Assembly (NCBI GenBank): GCA_017886205.1
Contig: JAFNEO010000012.1
Span: forward strand, 130,482 to 194,481
DNA: 64,000 nt
Direction: 5' to 3'
Source: Candidatus Aminicenantota bacterium
Lineage (GTDB): Bacteria > Acidobacteriota > Aminicenantia > Aminicenantales > UBA8522
Below the pieces are notes generated by a model, which had not been told where the DNA came from, searched no databases, and was given only the letters and a program-made list of their open reading frames with translations. Shown piece after piece: positions 18,329-26,893 of the stretch. Numbering within the stretch: position 1 is the first letter of the stretch; each line of letters begins with the position of its first letter. The translations under genes were made by a program, and so were the position numbers.

Positions 18329-18818
18329 AAAATAGGGCGCTCCTTCTGCGATCTATCTTTCATTATAAGCATCAGGGTCAATTATCTTAAATAACGCTAT
18401 TTTGAGGCAAATTGACATCCCCTGCAAAATAGTGTGCGGAAATACTCAACAGCATAAACGTCTGATCGGGCCGCATTGTTTGATAGGTCAAGGGGCCGGG
18501 ACCTGATGTTAGAGTGTGTGCGGACATAGCCTTCGGGCTAAGGGCACGGATAGAAGGATGGTCCACAAGACCTAAAGAGAAGGCAAGAAGAGAAAGGAGA
18601 AGAAAATAGAAAAAACCCCTTGCATCACATCATCATAGAAAGCATTTCCTTTTTGGCTGCGCGGTCAGGGATAAGAAGTTCCTTTTCTGCTGCGGCGGCC
18701 TCAAGAGTTCCTGATAAGCGATGCGCGGCAGAGGAGGTTTCTCCGCGATAAACCGAAGCTTGATATTCTAGACCGAGAGAGTCAAATCCAATGGGCTGGC
18801 GGCAACAATCTCCGAATT
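18329..18818. other. Intergenic region without a supported gene
   Basis: I see no convincing coding frame in these 490 bases. A stable small hairpin TAGCC-TTCG-GGCTA lies at 18527-18540. The stretch around 18700-18770 resembles 19435-19495 (shared TTCCTGATAAGCGA and TTCTC-GCGA patterns), so both may be remnants of one duplicated sequence. Confidence 0.4.
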
Positions 18819-19148
18819 TCAGCGTCGGGGCCGGATGATGATGTCGGGGTCGGCTGTCCGGATTGTCAAACCGTTATAAACTGCGACAAAATATTTGTGC
18901 AGACCAAATGGGGCACATCTTTCGACGTTGGCGGTAATGGACCCGTCTCCCCCCGAGACAAAACCGACTTCCTTGAACGGCGAATCCCAGCCGAATTGGA
19001 TGGCCAAAACATGACGCCTTCTGACAGAAATCCACGTAACAGTACCCCCAGGATGGACAATCGGGGCCGGCGGATTACAGACGACTTCTCCCTTTTTGTT
19101 GATGCTGACCGTGATTTTTTGGATGTCTGCCACTTTTTTCATTGGCAT
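18819..19148 (-). CDS. Small beta-sandwich protein (109 aa), cupredoxin-like by pattern
   Basis: The start at 19148 has a perfect AAGGAGG 5 bases upstream. The protein lacks a signal peptide. Its pattern KITVSINKKGEVVCNPPAPIVHPGGTVTW followed by HVLAIQFGWDSPF and KYFVAVYNGLTIRTADPDIIIR suggests an all-beta sandwich, possibly cupredoxin-like, but I see no full copper ligand set. Function is unknown. It is served by one of three copies of a promoter-leader module otherwise found before Ser/Thr kinase genes. Confidence 0.65.
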   Translation of the reverse strand: MPMKKVADIQKITVSINKKGEVVCNPPAPIVHPGGTVTWISVRRRHVLAIQFGWDSPFKEVGFVSGGDGSITANVERCAPFGLHKYFVAVYNGLTIRTADPDIIIRPRR

Positions 19149-19230
19149 TTTTACCTCCTTGGTTGTCTTTATCGCCCGGCGGCGGGCAATAATAAGGGAT
19201 AATAGTCTCTTTTTTGGCTCCGCTGGCTGG

Positions 19231-19310
19231 ATGAGCATTCATGTGCCAATTTGGCCTCGCCCCGTCGTCAAGGATGATAATACTCAGTGTGATCGGGTGT
19301 CAAGTTGAGC
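19231..19310 (-). promoter_or_regulatory. Duplicated promoter-leader module, copy A
   Basis: On the minus strand TTGACA (19303-19298) and TATCAT (19279-19274) are 18 bases apart. About 45 bases of conserved downstream leader follow, with the core GAGGC-AAATTGG and ATGAATGCTCAT. The module recurs at 49519-49600 and 54291-54370. Here it lies 83 bases upstream of the 109-residue protein gene. Confidence 0.7.
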
Positions 19311-19534
19311 ACAAAATAGCGGAATGGGGGCCAGGAAGCCGCGGGCAAGCTCAAAAGTGCTGGAAATCACCCAGACTCCTTCTTCGGGGGAAGGAGAAAA
19401 TCATGAAAAATATTCACTACCGGCCTCGGCGGCCATTAAGACTTCCTGATAAGCGACCTGAGCTGGTGGAGGCTTCTCGGCGACAAACGTCAATTCGAGG
19501 TGACGGATGCAAAATTAATCTTGCCTGCCTCCTG
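19311..19534. other. Non-coding stretch with decayed sequence
   Basis: No gene is supported here. The interval after the promoter module contains a segment similar to 18700-18770 and leads into a degraded receiver-domain fragment. Confidence 0.35.
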
Positions 19535-19686
19535 GACATCCCGATTATCTTGTCGACAGGATTCAGCGATAGCACGGATGAAGAAGAAGCCGGGGCCATT
19601 GGGCAGGCAAGTTTTTGATGAAGCCCTTTTCGCTCCAGGAAATGGCCGAAACCATCAGACGAGCGCTCAAACATCAGCCGGATTGA
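19535..19686 (+). pseudogene. Response-regulator receiver-domain remnant, frameshifted
   Basis: One frame reads DIPIILSTGFSDSTDEEEAGAIG and, after a shift near 19612, another reads FLMKPFSLQEMAETIRRALK before a stop. Joined, these match the end of a receiver domain: the beta4 strand with T/S-G, the beta5 Lys-Pro and the final helix, as at the C-terminus of hybrid histidine kinases. The phosphoacceptor Asp and upstream part are absent, so the fragment is not functional. From 19687 to the peptidase start at 19908 I see no gene. Confidence 0.6.
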
Positions 19687-19907
19687 GGGGGGAGTGCCGG
19701 TTCATCCCAACCCCGATCGGGGAGCGTTCTTCCGAAACATCTTATCAGCCAGCCTCCAAGAAGCACATCAGGGATAATCCCTATGGGTGATGCGGGGCCA
19801 CGTTTTATCACCTCACTTTTCACCTTTAAGAGCGATTGACGATTCTCCCTCCCTGAATATTAATAGAGGGGCAAGTCATTTCTCGATTTTTGAGCTTGGA
19901 GGCGGTC

Positions 19908-21506
19908 ATGAAAACGTCGGTCAGGAAGTGGATCATTCTCGGGGTTCTGGCTCTGGCGGCCGGTTCTTTTGTCTTGAATTCCGGCCAGGATCGCCCTCTG
20001 CCCGGCTGGGGCGAAGCGGTTTCATCAGAGCAGGGGAAAACGCTTTTCACGACCCGGCCGGAAAGGGCGAAGGCCATGAGCCTGTTCATGGACCGGGAGA
20101 TTTCCAGAGGCAACCTCAGGCTGGCCTCGATTACGCCGGATCAACTCGGAGCCTACACTCATGAACGGTATGATGTGTACTACAAAGATATCAAAGTCTG
20201 GGGGACCCAGCTTCTGCGGCATACCAAGGACGGCGAGGTCTACCTCATCAATGGAAAGCATTATGACGATATTCAGATCGATACAACTCCCGCGATCTCC
20301 AAGGAGGATGCCGTCCGGATATCCGAGCAAAGCCTCCAACCTGGCTATGTCCTCAAAGAAACGCCCGAGCTTGTGATCTTCCCCCTGGCGCAGGGATACG
20401 CCTTGTCCTATAAAACCGTCCTCGGGCGCTTTGATTCCTTGATGGTCTCTTTTGTCGATGCGGTCTCGGGGGGCATTATCTTCCAATACGACAACATGCA
20501 AAAGGAAGAAGCGGCCATCGGATTGGGCACCGGGATCCACGGTGACGAGAAGAAGATGAGCACGGATTTTGCCGACAACGTCTATTACGCGATTGATCTC
20601 ATGAGGCCGTCCAAGATCGTGACTGGGACCTCCAATTACTCTGAGGACACATCCCGCTGCTATTATCTCTATGACACGGACAACGTTTGGACCGGCGATC
20701 CCTCCGTCGTTGATGCTCATACCTATCTCGGCTGGATCTACGACTATTATTATCTCGTCCACGGCCGCAAGGGAATGAACGATGCCAACATGCAACTGGT
20801 GATCACGGTTCACCTGGGCGTGAACTACGAGAACGCTTTTTTTAGCCCGAATACAAAGCGGCTCTACTTCGGGGACGGCAATCCAAATTCCAATTTCTCA
20901 TTCTCGGCGGCCCTGGATATCGTGGCCCATGAGTTCACCCACGGCGTCACGGACTACACCTCGAAGCTGATCTACTCGTTCGAATCCGGAGCTCTGAATG
21001 AGGCGTTTTCCGACATCATGGGCGTGAGCTGCGAGTTTTTCCACCAACCGGAGGGGCACGGTTATCTCCAGGCGGACTGGTGGGAAGGTGAGGACATCGA
21101 GAAGAACTTCAAGGCAGGGCGAGACCTCTCGGATCCTTCGAGCGTCCTCATCTGGGAAGGCGCGCCCTACCGGTATCCCGACCACTATTCGAAGAGATAC
21201 ATCCTGCCGGGAAACTCCAGCGGCGATTATGGGGGAGTTCATCTTAACTGCACCATCCCTTCGCACTGGTATTATCTTCTGACCCACGGCGGGACGAACA
21301 AAACCTCCCACATGGCCGTCGAGGGCATCGGCCTGAGCAAAGCGGAAAAGATCGCTTACCGGGGCTGGGTTTATTACCTCCATCCCTCGGCGACGTTCCG
21401 GTCGGCCCGGTCGGCAACCTATCAGGCGGCCGTTGATCTTTATGGCTCCGGCAGTGACGAAGCCCAGCGCGTGACTCGGGCTTGGGACGCCGTCGGGGTC
21501 CATTGA
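19908..21506 (+). CDS. Thermolysin-like M4 family metallopeptidase, secreted
   Basis: The preproprotein has a signal peptide (IILGVLALAAGSFVLNS), an FTP-type propeptide region to about residue 190 (YTHERYDVYYKDIKVWGTQLL) and a catalytic domain. Zinc ligands are His341 and His345 of HEFTH with Glu365 in NEAFSDI, the spacing of thermolysin; Glu342 is the catalytic base. The late GGVHLNCTIPSHWYYLL supplies the second His region. The ATG at 19908 has GGAGG upstream. It digests extracellular protein. The SH3/OMP gene starts 21 bases after the stop and is probably co-transcribed. Confidence 0.92.
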   Translation: MKTSVRKWIILGVLALAAGSFVLNSGQDRPLPGWGEAVSSEQGKTLFTTRPERAKAMSLFMDREISRGNLRLASITPDQLGAYTHERYDVYYKDIKVWGTQLLRHTKDGEVYLINGKHYDDIQIDTTPAISKEDAVRISEQSLQPGYVLKETPELVIFPLAQGYALSYKTVLGRFDSLMVSFVDAVSGGIIFQYDNMQKEEAAIGLGTGIHGDEKKMSTDFADNVYYAIDLMRPSKIVTGTSNYSEDTSRCYYLYDTDNVWTGDPSVVDAHTYLGWIYDYYYLVHGRKGMNDANMQLVITVHLGVNYENAFFSPNTKRLYFGDGNPNSNFSFSAALDIVAHEFTHGVTDYTSKLIYSFESGALNEAFSDIMGVSCEFFHQPEGHGYLQADWWEGEDIEKNFKAGRDLSDPSSVLIWEGAPYRYPDHYSKRYILPGNSSGDYGGVHLNCTIPSHWYYLLTHGGTNKTSHMAVEGIGLSKAEKIAYRGWVYYLHPSATFRSARSATYQAAVDLYGSGSDEAQRVTRAWDAVGVH

Positions 21507-21527
21507 GCCGCGATGAGGAGATACGAA

Positions 21528-22628
21528 ATGAGTGTGAATCCTGGTTTCAAAAAAATCTTTCTTTCGTGTATAGTCGCTCTGTTTCTTTTCGGCCTGGCTG
21601 CATCTGCCGCCAACGTTAAGGTCGTGATCAAAGTCAAAGCGGCCAATGTCCGGCTCAGGCCGGCTCTGGAAAGCTCTGTCATCGGCAGGGCGCTATTGGG
21701 GCAAATCTTCGAGGTCCAAAAGAAGATCGCCGGCTGGTATCTGGTCCAACTTCCGCCCGACCCAAACGGGAGCGTTCTTTCCGGCTACCTCCACAACAGC
21801 GTTGTCAAGGAACTTGAGGATCAGGCGATCGTTCCCAAAACCGGCGAGGCTGAAAAAGAGAAACCTACTCCGCCCGAAAAGCCGACGGCCGCGGTGAAGC
21901 CGCAAGCTCAAAAAGAATTGGCCGCCAAGAAGGCCGAGGCGGAATCCGGGTCGCCGAGGAAAAAGTTCTTCATCCGCATGGGCGGGGGATACGGGAGCAA
22001 ATCCTTCGGCTACGACAACAGCTGGTCTTTCTCGGTTTATCAGGAAAACGGCCAGGTGACCGAAAAATACTCGACCAACGCCTCGGGAGCCGCGTTTGAT
22101 ATCGGCGTCGGCTTCATGTTCACCCCGAGCATGGGTGCAGAGCTATCGTTTGTTCCAGCCTCGGGGAAAACGAAAGGAACCTTCTCCTCTTCGTTCCCGC
22201 ACCCGTTTTATTTCGAATTCTCTCGGACCAAAGCGTGGGAAAAAACCGGCCTGAAATATTCCGCCTCAGAGCTCAACCTGGACTTTCTTTACTATCTGCC
22301 GTTGACTCAGAAATTCAACCTCTATCTCATGGCCGGGGGCACTTATTTCATGGACGTCAAGATTGAAAACCTCAAGGTCATCAACTGGAGTGAATCCGGC
22401 TATCCCTATCTCGACCTGAACGTCACGCCCGAGTATGCGAGCTACTCCAAGAGCTGCTTCGGGTTCAACGGAGGTGCCGGGTTGGATTTCATGGTGAAGA
22501 GGAACATCGGTATCAACCTGAATGCCCGCTATTCATCGGGCCAGGCCAAGATCAAAGCAGGTGAAGCCGAGTTCTCCATCCAGGCCGGGGGCCTCAGGGC
22601 CACGGCCGGGATCAAGCTCGCTTTTTGA
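21528..22628 (+). CDS. SH3-domain outer-membrane beta-barrel protein
   Basis: After a signal peptide (FLSCIVALFLFGLAASA), residues 20-85 form a bacterial SH3 domain (VKAANVRLRPALESSVIGRALLGQIFEV). A Lys/Glu/Pro-rich linker leads to a C-terminal beta-barrel of about 220 residues ending GIKLAF, with terminal Phe. The SH3 part probably binds peptidoglycan or a partner while the barrel sits in the outer membrane. I choose the ATG at 21528, preceded by GAGGAG; another at 21513 is possible. Confidence 0.75.
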   Translation: MSVNPGFKKIFLSCIVALFLFGLAASAANVKVVIKVKAANVRLRPALESSVIGRALLGQIFEVQKKIAGWYLVQLPPDPNGSVLSGYLHNSVVKELEDQAIVPKTGEAEKEKPTPPEKPTAAVKPQAQKELAAKKAEAESGSPRKKFFIRMGGGYGSKSFGYDNSWSFSVYQENGQVTEKYSTNASGAAFDIGVGFMFTPSMGAELSFVPASGKTKGTFSSSFPHPFYFEFSRTKAWEKTGLKYSASELNLDFLYYLPLTQKFNLYLMAGGTYFMDVKIENLKVINWSESGYPYLDLNVTPEYASYSKSCFGFNGGAGLDFMVKRNIGINLNARYSSGQAKIKAGEAEFSIQAGGLRATAGIKLAF

Positions 22629-22642
22629 GAGCGGCCCCCGGC

Positions 22643-22830
22643 CTATTGAATATTCTTTCTCAATCGGTCAAAGAACTTCGCCGCCTCCGAATCTGTTCCT
22701 CTCGATCGGGATCATAGATCATGTCCTTGAATCTTCTCGCCCGGAGCCCAAGCTCCAGTCCTTTACTGAGAAGCCTCAAGATTTCATGGTCGAGGTGATC
22801 GATGTCCTTTCGGATCTCAGCGAGGTTCAT
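22643..22830 (-). pseudogene. Chorismate-mutase-like fragment with frameshift
   Basis: From ATG 22830, with GGAGG upstream, the frame reads MNLAEIRKDIDHLDHEILRLLSKG and then YDPDREEQIR, the helix-1 and helix-2 pattern of AroQ chorismate mutases. The frame then derails into RRRSSLTD and stops at 22660; reading one base out of phase gives EAAKFFDRLRKNIQ, a sensible helical end stopping at 22643. One missing base near 22687 explains this. Helix 1 lacks the usual catalytic Arg. It is very short (56 residues, or about 62 if repaired, against about 85 for the family). Confidence 0.5.
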
Positions 22831-23267
22831 TCTCTTCCTCCATGATTCCTGGAATTCTTTGCTCGATCAGCATAAGATCAGCCATCGCGATGGCCGCGGC
22901 GGCCTCGTGCCCGGGGCGGGGCGTATCAGGAATATAAGATTTTGGTTATCGGCTGGGCTGTCGCCGGGCGCATTTTCGCCTCGATTACCCCTTTCTAACA
23001 ATCGTGAGGAAGCATAAATCACGACTGAGGAGACGTTAAGGACGGCTAGAAAGCGCAGGGATGTGCCCCGGAACCCGTCTGCGGCAACTAAAGAGCCAGA
23101 AATACTCCAGTCGAGGTGACGGATGATCCGATCGACCACGTCATAGAACCCTGCTGGCATATGTAGTCACAAAACCCGCTTGATCTTGAAAAGGACTGTT
23201 GACTCGAAGACCTTCAGATGGATTGTTCGACTTCGTGTTGTCGAAACGTCTCGAGCGGATTACCCGT
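22831..23267. other. Non-coding interval between decayed genes
   Basis: I see no supported gene in these 437 bases on either strand. The flanking sequences are both gene remnants, so it is probably eroded coding DNA. Confidence 0.35.
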
Positions 23268-23456
23268 TCACGTTGAGACCTTCACATGTTTCAATAGCCA
23301 CGAGGTCATCGCATCTAAATAGCCATCAGCAAACCGCGGCCAACGCCACTGCCCCTTTTCAGGTCTGTCAAAGAGAGTGTGCTCGGCTTTGGGAAAGACC
23401 CTGACTGTGGAATCGCTATTTTTCGCCTTCTTAAATGATCGCTCCATTATCGTCAC
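23268..23456 (-). pseudogene. Alpha/beta hydrolase C-terminal remnant
   Basis: The 62-residue frame carries TVRVFPKAEHTLFDRPEKG, including the family's catalytic-His strand, and ends WPRFADGYLDAMTSWLLKHV, typical of dienelactone hydrolase/S9-like enzymes. The nucleophile region is absent. Copy 2 of the promoter repeat lies just upstream in the reading direction and fires at this remnant. Confidence 0.55.
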
Positions 23457-23502
23457 GGTCTCTGAAAGCGGAGGCGGCGACCGCCGGAGCGAAGATCTTG
23501 GG

Positions 23503-23595
23503 CTGCGGCGCCTGGGCCCACTATAGGCGAGAAAGCGAACGCTGTCAATATTGCCGTGGGCTTCCGTTTTTCTTATCTGAAAACAGACAAACCAT
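23503..23595 (-). repeat. 93-bp promoter-bearing repeat, copy 2
   Basis: Near-identical to 16278-16370. The minus-strand boxes TTGACA (23543-23548) and TATAGT (23520-23525) keep the 17-base spacing. The right end overlaps the last codons of the polytopic membrane protein gene, so that gene's 3' end is part of the repeat. Confidence 0.85.
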
Positions 23596-24934
23596 GTTTC
23601 TTTAGTACCTCGATGCCCCGGCGGACATAGTCGGCGTCAACATAAAGGCGGAGGAGCAATGGCTCGTCGTCTCCCCACAGGACCGCTGCCCTCGCCGGCA
23701 ACATACGGGAATGATAGGACTTGAAGACTCTGTGCCCGACCCGGTAGGATGTGCGGGCGATTCCGAAGACGAGGATGAAAGAAAGCACGCTGATTCCTGC
23801 AAGGCTGAGGATCCTTGGCGGGAGTGCCCGCATCCTCGCCCGGATCTCTTGAGAAAGGATGTAGAGAAAAGCGAAATTCGAAACCCAGATCAGGATAGAA
23901 AAGGGGACATACCGGCCGCTCATAGCCTGGACGCTGCCAAATCCGACCCGCCCGATTCCCGTCAATAGGCCGCAGCCTATGGAGTAGAGGCCGAAGAGAA
24001 AGAAGGGCAGGATCGGCTGGACTTCGCCGCGTTTTTTCCAAAAAAAGCGGAGAGACAAGAACCCAAAAAGGAGAAGCCCGATGAAGCCGATGGCCAGCGC
24101 ATACTCTTCATAATTGATGACCGGCCGGCCCAGATATTTAAAAAGATATTGAAGGTATTCCCCCGGCTGATTCAGGAATTGGGTCCAGGGCTTTCCGGAA
24201 GGCGACTCGTACCGGAATTGGTAAATGTAGGAAGCGGCAACACCGATTGGTGCCACAGCCCATGCGGATAGCGCCAGCACCTTTGGTCGTTTGCTCCTCG
24301 GGGGAGCGAGGATGATCGCGAGAAACCCCAGAGGCCAGAACAGAAGCCCGTTGGCGAAAGAGTAGGTCGCCAGGATCCCGAACCCCAGGGCCCACCAGAA
24401 TTTTCCCCATCGAAATGCGCCGCCTCCGAGAAGGACAAAGCCGGCAACCGTAGCCAGCACATTCAAAAAAATCTGGATCTGCCAGCCCCAGAGCCAGTTT
24501 TCGGATTGGCCGAGGGAAAAGACGAGCAGAGAAAAAAGAGGCACCACCCAGGGGAAACCGGAATATCCCAAGGCCCTGATTGTCTTAGAAAACTGATGCC
24601 ATAGGAGAACGAAAATGGCCGCTGCCAGGATGATGATGACGACCAGCTCCCAGACTATGTTGTAGCGGCTGGCGTGGGCCAACCCGAGCATGATGAGCCG
24701 AGGGAAGAGCAGCCGATGCTCGTTGTGCTGGCTCCAGAGATCACTCAGAGTGACTCCCTGCTCGTACGACTTGCCGAGGAGCGGGACAAAGTTCCATTGG
24801 TCCCAGAAAGGGACATCGATGTGGTACTTAGCGACATTGATAACCAGGATGAGGAGAGGGATCAGAGCCAGAATCAGGATGATAAGGCCAGGAAGCTTAT
24901 GGGATTTTGCCAAATTGCCTCCGGCCAAAATCAT
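23573..24934 (-). CDS. Polytopic inner-membrane protein, possibly glycosyltransferase-like
   Basis: The 453-residue protein has about 11 hydrophobic spans. After span 1 a conserved-looking periplasmic loop has IDVPFWDQWNFVPLL and SDLWSQHNEHRLLFPRL, the acidic and His-rich type of loop seen in lipid-linked-sugar transferases. I do not recognise the exact family. The C-terminal 60 residues are soluble. No strong ribosome-binding site precedes the ATG at 24934, so the start is uncertain. Confidence 0.65.
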   Translation of the reverse strand: MILAGGNLAKSHKLPGLIILILALIPLLILVINVAKYHIDVPFWDQWNFVPLLGKSYEQGVTLSDLWSQHNEHRLLFPRLIMLGLAHASRYNIVWELVVIIILAAAIFVLLWHQFSKTIRALGYSGFPWVVPLFSLLVFSLGQSENWLWGWQIQIFLNVLATVAGFVLLGGGAFRWGKFWWALGFGILATYSFANGLLFWPLGFLAIILAPPRSKRPKVLALSAWAVAPIGVAASYIYQFRYESPSGKPWTQFLNQPGEYLQYLFKYLGRPVINYEEYALAIGFIGLLLFGFLSLRFFWKKRGEVQPILPFFLFGLYSIGCGLLTGIGRVGFGSVQAMSGRYVPFSILIWVSNFAFLYILSQEIRARMRALPPRILSLAGISVLSFILVFGIARTSYRVGHRVFKSYHSRMLPARAAVLWGDDEPLLLRLYVDADYVRRGIEVLKKHGLSVFR

Positions 24935-25024
24935 ATGTCCCGGCGAGAAGAGAAGTCAAGGCGGGCCGAGATCGGCGATTAAAATCCAAGTGTTAGGGTG
25001 GGAGTGGGTGGCGTGGAGCTAGTC

Positions 25025-25061
25025 CCCGCCCGCCCGCAGCCGATGGTGGCGGGTGGGCGGG
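25025..25061. repeat. GC-rich hairpin between two minus-strand genes
   Basis: A 13-bp stem with one G-T pair (25025-25037 with 25049-25061) closes an 11-base loop. It lies between the peroxidase stop and the membrane-protein start and may be a processing or pause site; no T tract follows on either strand. Confidence 0.5.
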
Positions 25062-25180
25062 TCTTAGGCGAGGACGGACGGGGACGCTCCACGACAGGAC
25101 CCGCTCCTATCATGGAAAAAAGGATGCCGGCGCTGACCATCTATCGCTATTATCCTCAAATACGCCGGATGATCAGGGGC

Positions 25181-26377
25181 TTATTTTAGCGCCGGCGGGG
25201 CCACTCCGGCCGGCGGGCTCTCGATCTGAATCCCCGTCAGGGCCTTGAGGAACTCGACGATGTTTTTCAGATCGTCCACACTCCCGCCGCCCGCCCCGAG
25301 CTGAATGATCCCTTTGGCCAGCTTGGGGTCGAGTGCCCCGACCACGGGCTTGATCTTTCCCTTGGCCAGCTCTTCATAATGAGAGAGGGCCTTTCCCAGG
25401 GTGGCGAATTTTCCATTGTGCATGTACGGCATGGAAAGCTCGACGTTGCGCAGGGTGGGTGTTTTGAACTTTCCCAGGTCGGAGCAGGAGGAGCGGAAAA
25501 ACCCCACTTCACCCCGTCCGGGGTCGACGTCCTTGGGAATGCCGCCGCAGATCTCGCCGTTGTGGGCGAACTTTTCCGGGGTTTCGAACCCGGCATTTGA
25601 AACTCCGCTGTTGTGAAAATCGGAATCCGTGAAATTGGGGGGCACATGGCAGGCGGCGCAGTTCCCCCGGCCGAAAAACACGGTCAGGCCCTTTTTTTGT
25701 TCGGCCGTCAGGGCGTTGTCATCGCCTTTGACCCAACGGTCATAGGGGGAGTCGAAGCTGACCGCCGTTCTCTCGTAAGAGGCGATCGCCTTGGTGACGG
25801 TCGTCGAGCTGATCTCACCGCCGAAAACCGACTGGAAATATTGCTGATAAAACTTCTTGGCCTCGGGAGACTCTTTCTTGGAGACCGGCTGGATGCCCGT
25901 GTTCAGGTAGGCGATGACATTGTCCCAGGTGTTGGCCATCTCGGCCGGGTCGACGACCGGCCCCAAGGCCTGTTCTTCGAGGGTTTGTACCCGGCCGTCC
26001 CAGAACATGTGGCTGAGATAGGCCGTGTTGTAGACGGTGTTGGAGTTGCGGCGGCCGGTGGCTCCGCCGCAACCGTCCGAGATCTGCTGCTCGTCGCTGA
26101 AACCGAGCTCCGGGACGTGGCAGGACGCGCAGGCGATGGTCCCGCACTTGGAGAGGTTGGGGTCGAAGAAAAGAGCCTCTCCCAGGCGGACTTTGTCCGG
26201 CGTCTGAGGGTTGTTGGGAGGAACAGGCAGGGGAGGAAGGTCGGCGCCGAAGGCGCTGCGGATCTTGGCCCGCAGGGTATCAAGGTCTTTGCTCGGACCC
26301 TGTTTCGCGGCTCCCGGGCTCAGAGCTATGGCCATGATCAAGACGACCGCAAGAGAAGCCAGCCAGCTTTTTTTCAT
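25181..26377 (-). CDS. Di-heme cytochrome c peroxidase (CCP/MauG family), secreted
   Basis: Two c-type heme motifs are seen, CASCH (Cys83, Cys86, His87) and CAACH (Cys240, Cys243, His244), in the arrangement of bacterial di-heme peroxidases. The N-terminus is a signal peptide (LASLAVVLIMAIALSPGAA), placing it in the periplasm, where it would reduce hydrogen peroxide or oxidise a partner. Conserved YNTAYLSHMFWDGRV and LRNVELSMPYMHNGKFATL support the call. The ATG at 26377 has AGGAGAGG upstream. The transposon inserted 81 bases upstream of its start and may have separated it from its promoter. Confidence 0.92.
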   Translation of the reverse strand: MKKSWLASLAVVLIMAIALSPGAAKQGPSKDLDTLRAKIRSAFGADLPPLPVPPNNPQTPDKVRLGEALFFDPNLSKCGTIACASCHVPELGFSDEQQISDGCGGATGRRNSNTVYNTAYLSHMFWDGRVQTLEEQALGPVVDPAEMANTWDNVIAYLNTGIQPVSKKESPEAKKFYQQYFQSVFGGEISSTTVTKAIASYERTAVSFDSPYDRWVKGDDNALTAEQKKGLTVFFGRGNCAACHVPPNFTDSDFHNSGVSNAGFETPEKFAHNGEICGGIPKDVDPGRGEVGFFRSSCSDLGKFKTPTLRNVELSMPYMHNGKFATLGKALSHYEELAKGKIKPVVGALDPKLAKGIIQLGAGGGSVDDLKNIVEFLKALTGIQIESPPAGVAPPALK

Positions 26378-26458
26378 CGCCTCTCCTTTCCTTGGTTGGA
26401 CTGAAGGATGAAAATTATATCTCTGTTCGGGCTCATTTGACAACCGCGGTGCGCTTTC

Positions 26459-26478
26459 GGTAGTGTCCTAATTTGAAA
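26459..26478 (+). repeat. Left terminal inverted repeat of the transposon
   Basis: The 20 bases are the exact reverse complement of 29798-29817. The target duplication GCGCTTTC abuts it on the left at 26451-26458. The first passenger gene starts 1 base inside it. Confidence 0.9.
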
Positions 26479-26479
26479 A

Positions 26480-26743
26480 ATGGGAAAAAACAAACTTGTG
26501 CTTATAGAATGGACGGATTCGCATTCTGGACGGGGCTGGCAATCTTTTAATGATCTAAAAATAGCTGCTGAACCACTTTATTGCAGATCAGTCGGTTGGT
26601 TGGCGCTGGAGAACAATGGGTGCATAGTTATTGTGCCCCATATCTCTGGGGAAAAAAACGGCGATATTGAACTTCAGTATAGCGGCGATATAACCATCCC
26701 GAAGAAAGCAATTATCAAGATATCTGTTTTGAAGGAAAAATAG
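26480..26743 (+). CDS. Hypothetical passenger protein (87 aa)
   Basis: A small, probably soluble alpha/beta protein: MGKNKLVLIEWTDSHSGRGW, then WLALENNGCIVIVPHISGEKNGDIELQYSGDITIPKKAI. I do not recognise a family with certainty; proteins of this look are common in phages and mobile elements. There is no ribosome-binding site because the terminal repeat lies directly upstream, so it may depend on an outside promoter or leaderless translation. Confidence 0.6.
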   Translation: MGKNKLVLIEWTDSHSGRGWQSFNDLKIAAEPLYCRSVGWLALENNGCIVIVPHISGEKNGDIELQYSGDITIPKKAIIKISVLKEK

Positions 26744-26746
26744 GAT

Positions 26747-26893
26747 TTACTTTCTACCCTTACCAGGGAGAGGAACTCTTTCAACCGTGGTTGTATCGGG
26801 GCGTTTGCGGGCTTTATCAACGGGAATAAACTTTCCTGTTTTGGAATCCCGTCCCCTAAGGCTTGTCTCTGGTTTCTTTTTAACCATCATCAT
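26747..26893 (-). CDS. 48-residue basic passenger protein
   Basis: Start ATG 26893 (three Met codons in a row) follows AAGGAGA and overlaps the TGA of the upstream gene, a classic coupled pair. The body reads LRGRDSKTGKFIPVDKARKRPDTTTVERV, a basic motif (GRDSKTGKF-P) I have seen in small proteins of mobile elements. It may be the antitoxin-sized member of a two-gene unit, which is speculative. Confidence 0.6.
   Translation of the reverse strand: MMMVKKKPETSLRGRDSKTGKFIPVDKARKRPDTTTVERVPLPGKGRK

Noticed and set aside
18329-18818. Search for CRISPR-type regular repeats in the longer intergenic regions
   Set aside because: No regularly spaced direct repeats are visible here or elsewhere in the window.
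19100-19242. Leader peptide starting MNAH in the promoter-leader module
   Set aside because: Although ATGAATGCTCAT is conserved in two copies, the frames differ afterwards and copy C lacks the ATG, so conservation is more likely at nucleotide level.
24998-25189. Short plus-strand frame between the membrane protein and peroxidase genes
   Set aside because: It runs through the GC-rich hairpin, has no ribosome-binding site and no recognisable pattern.
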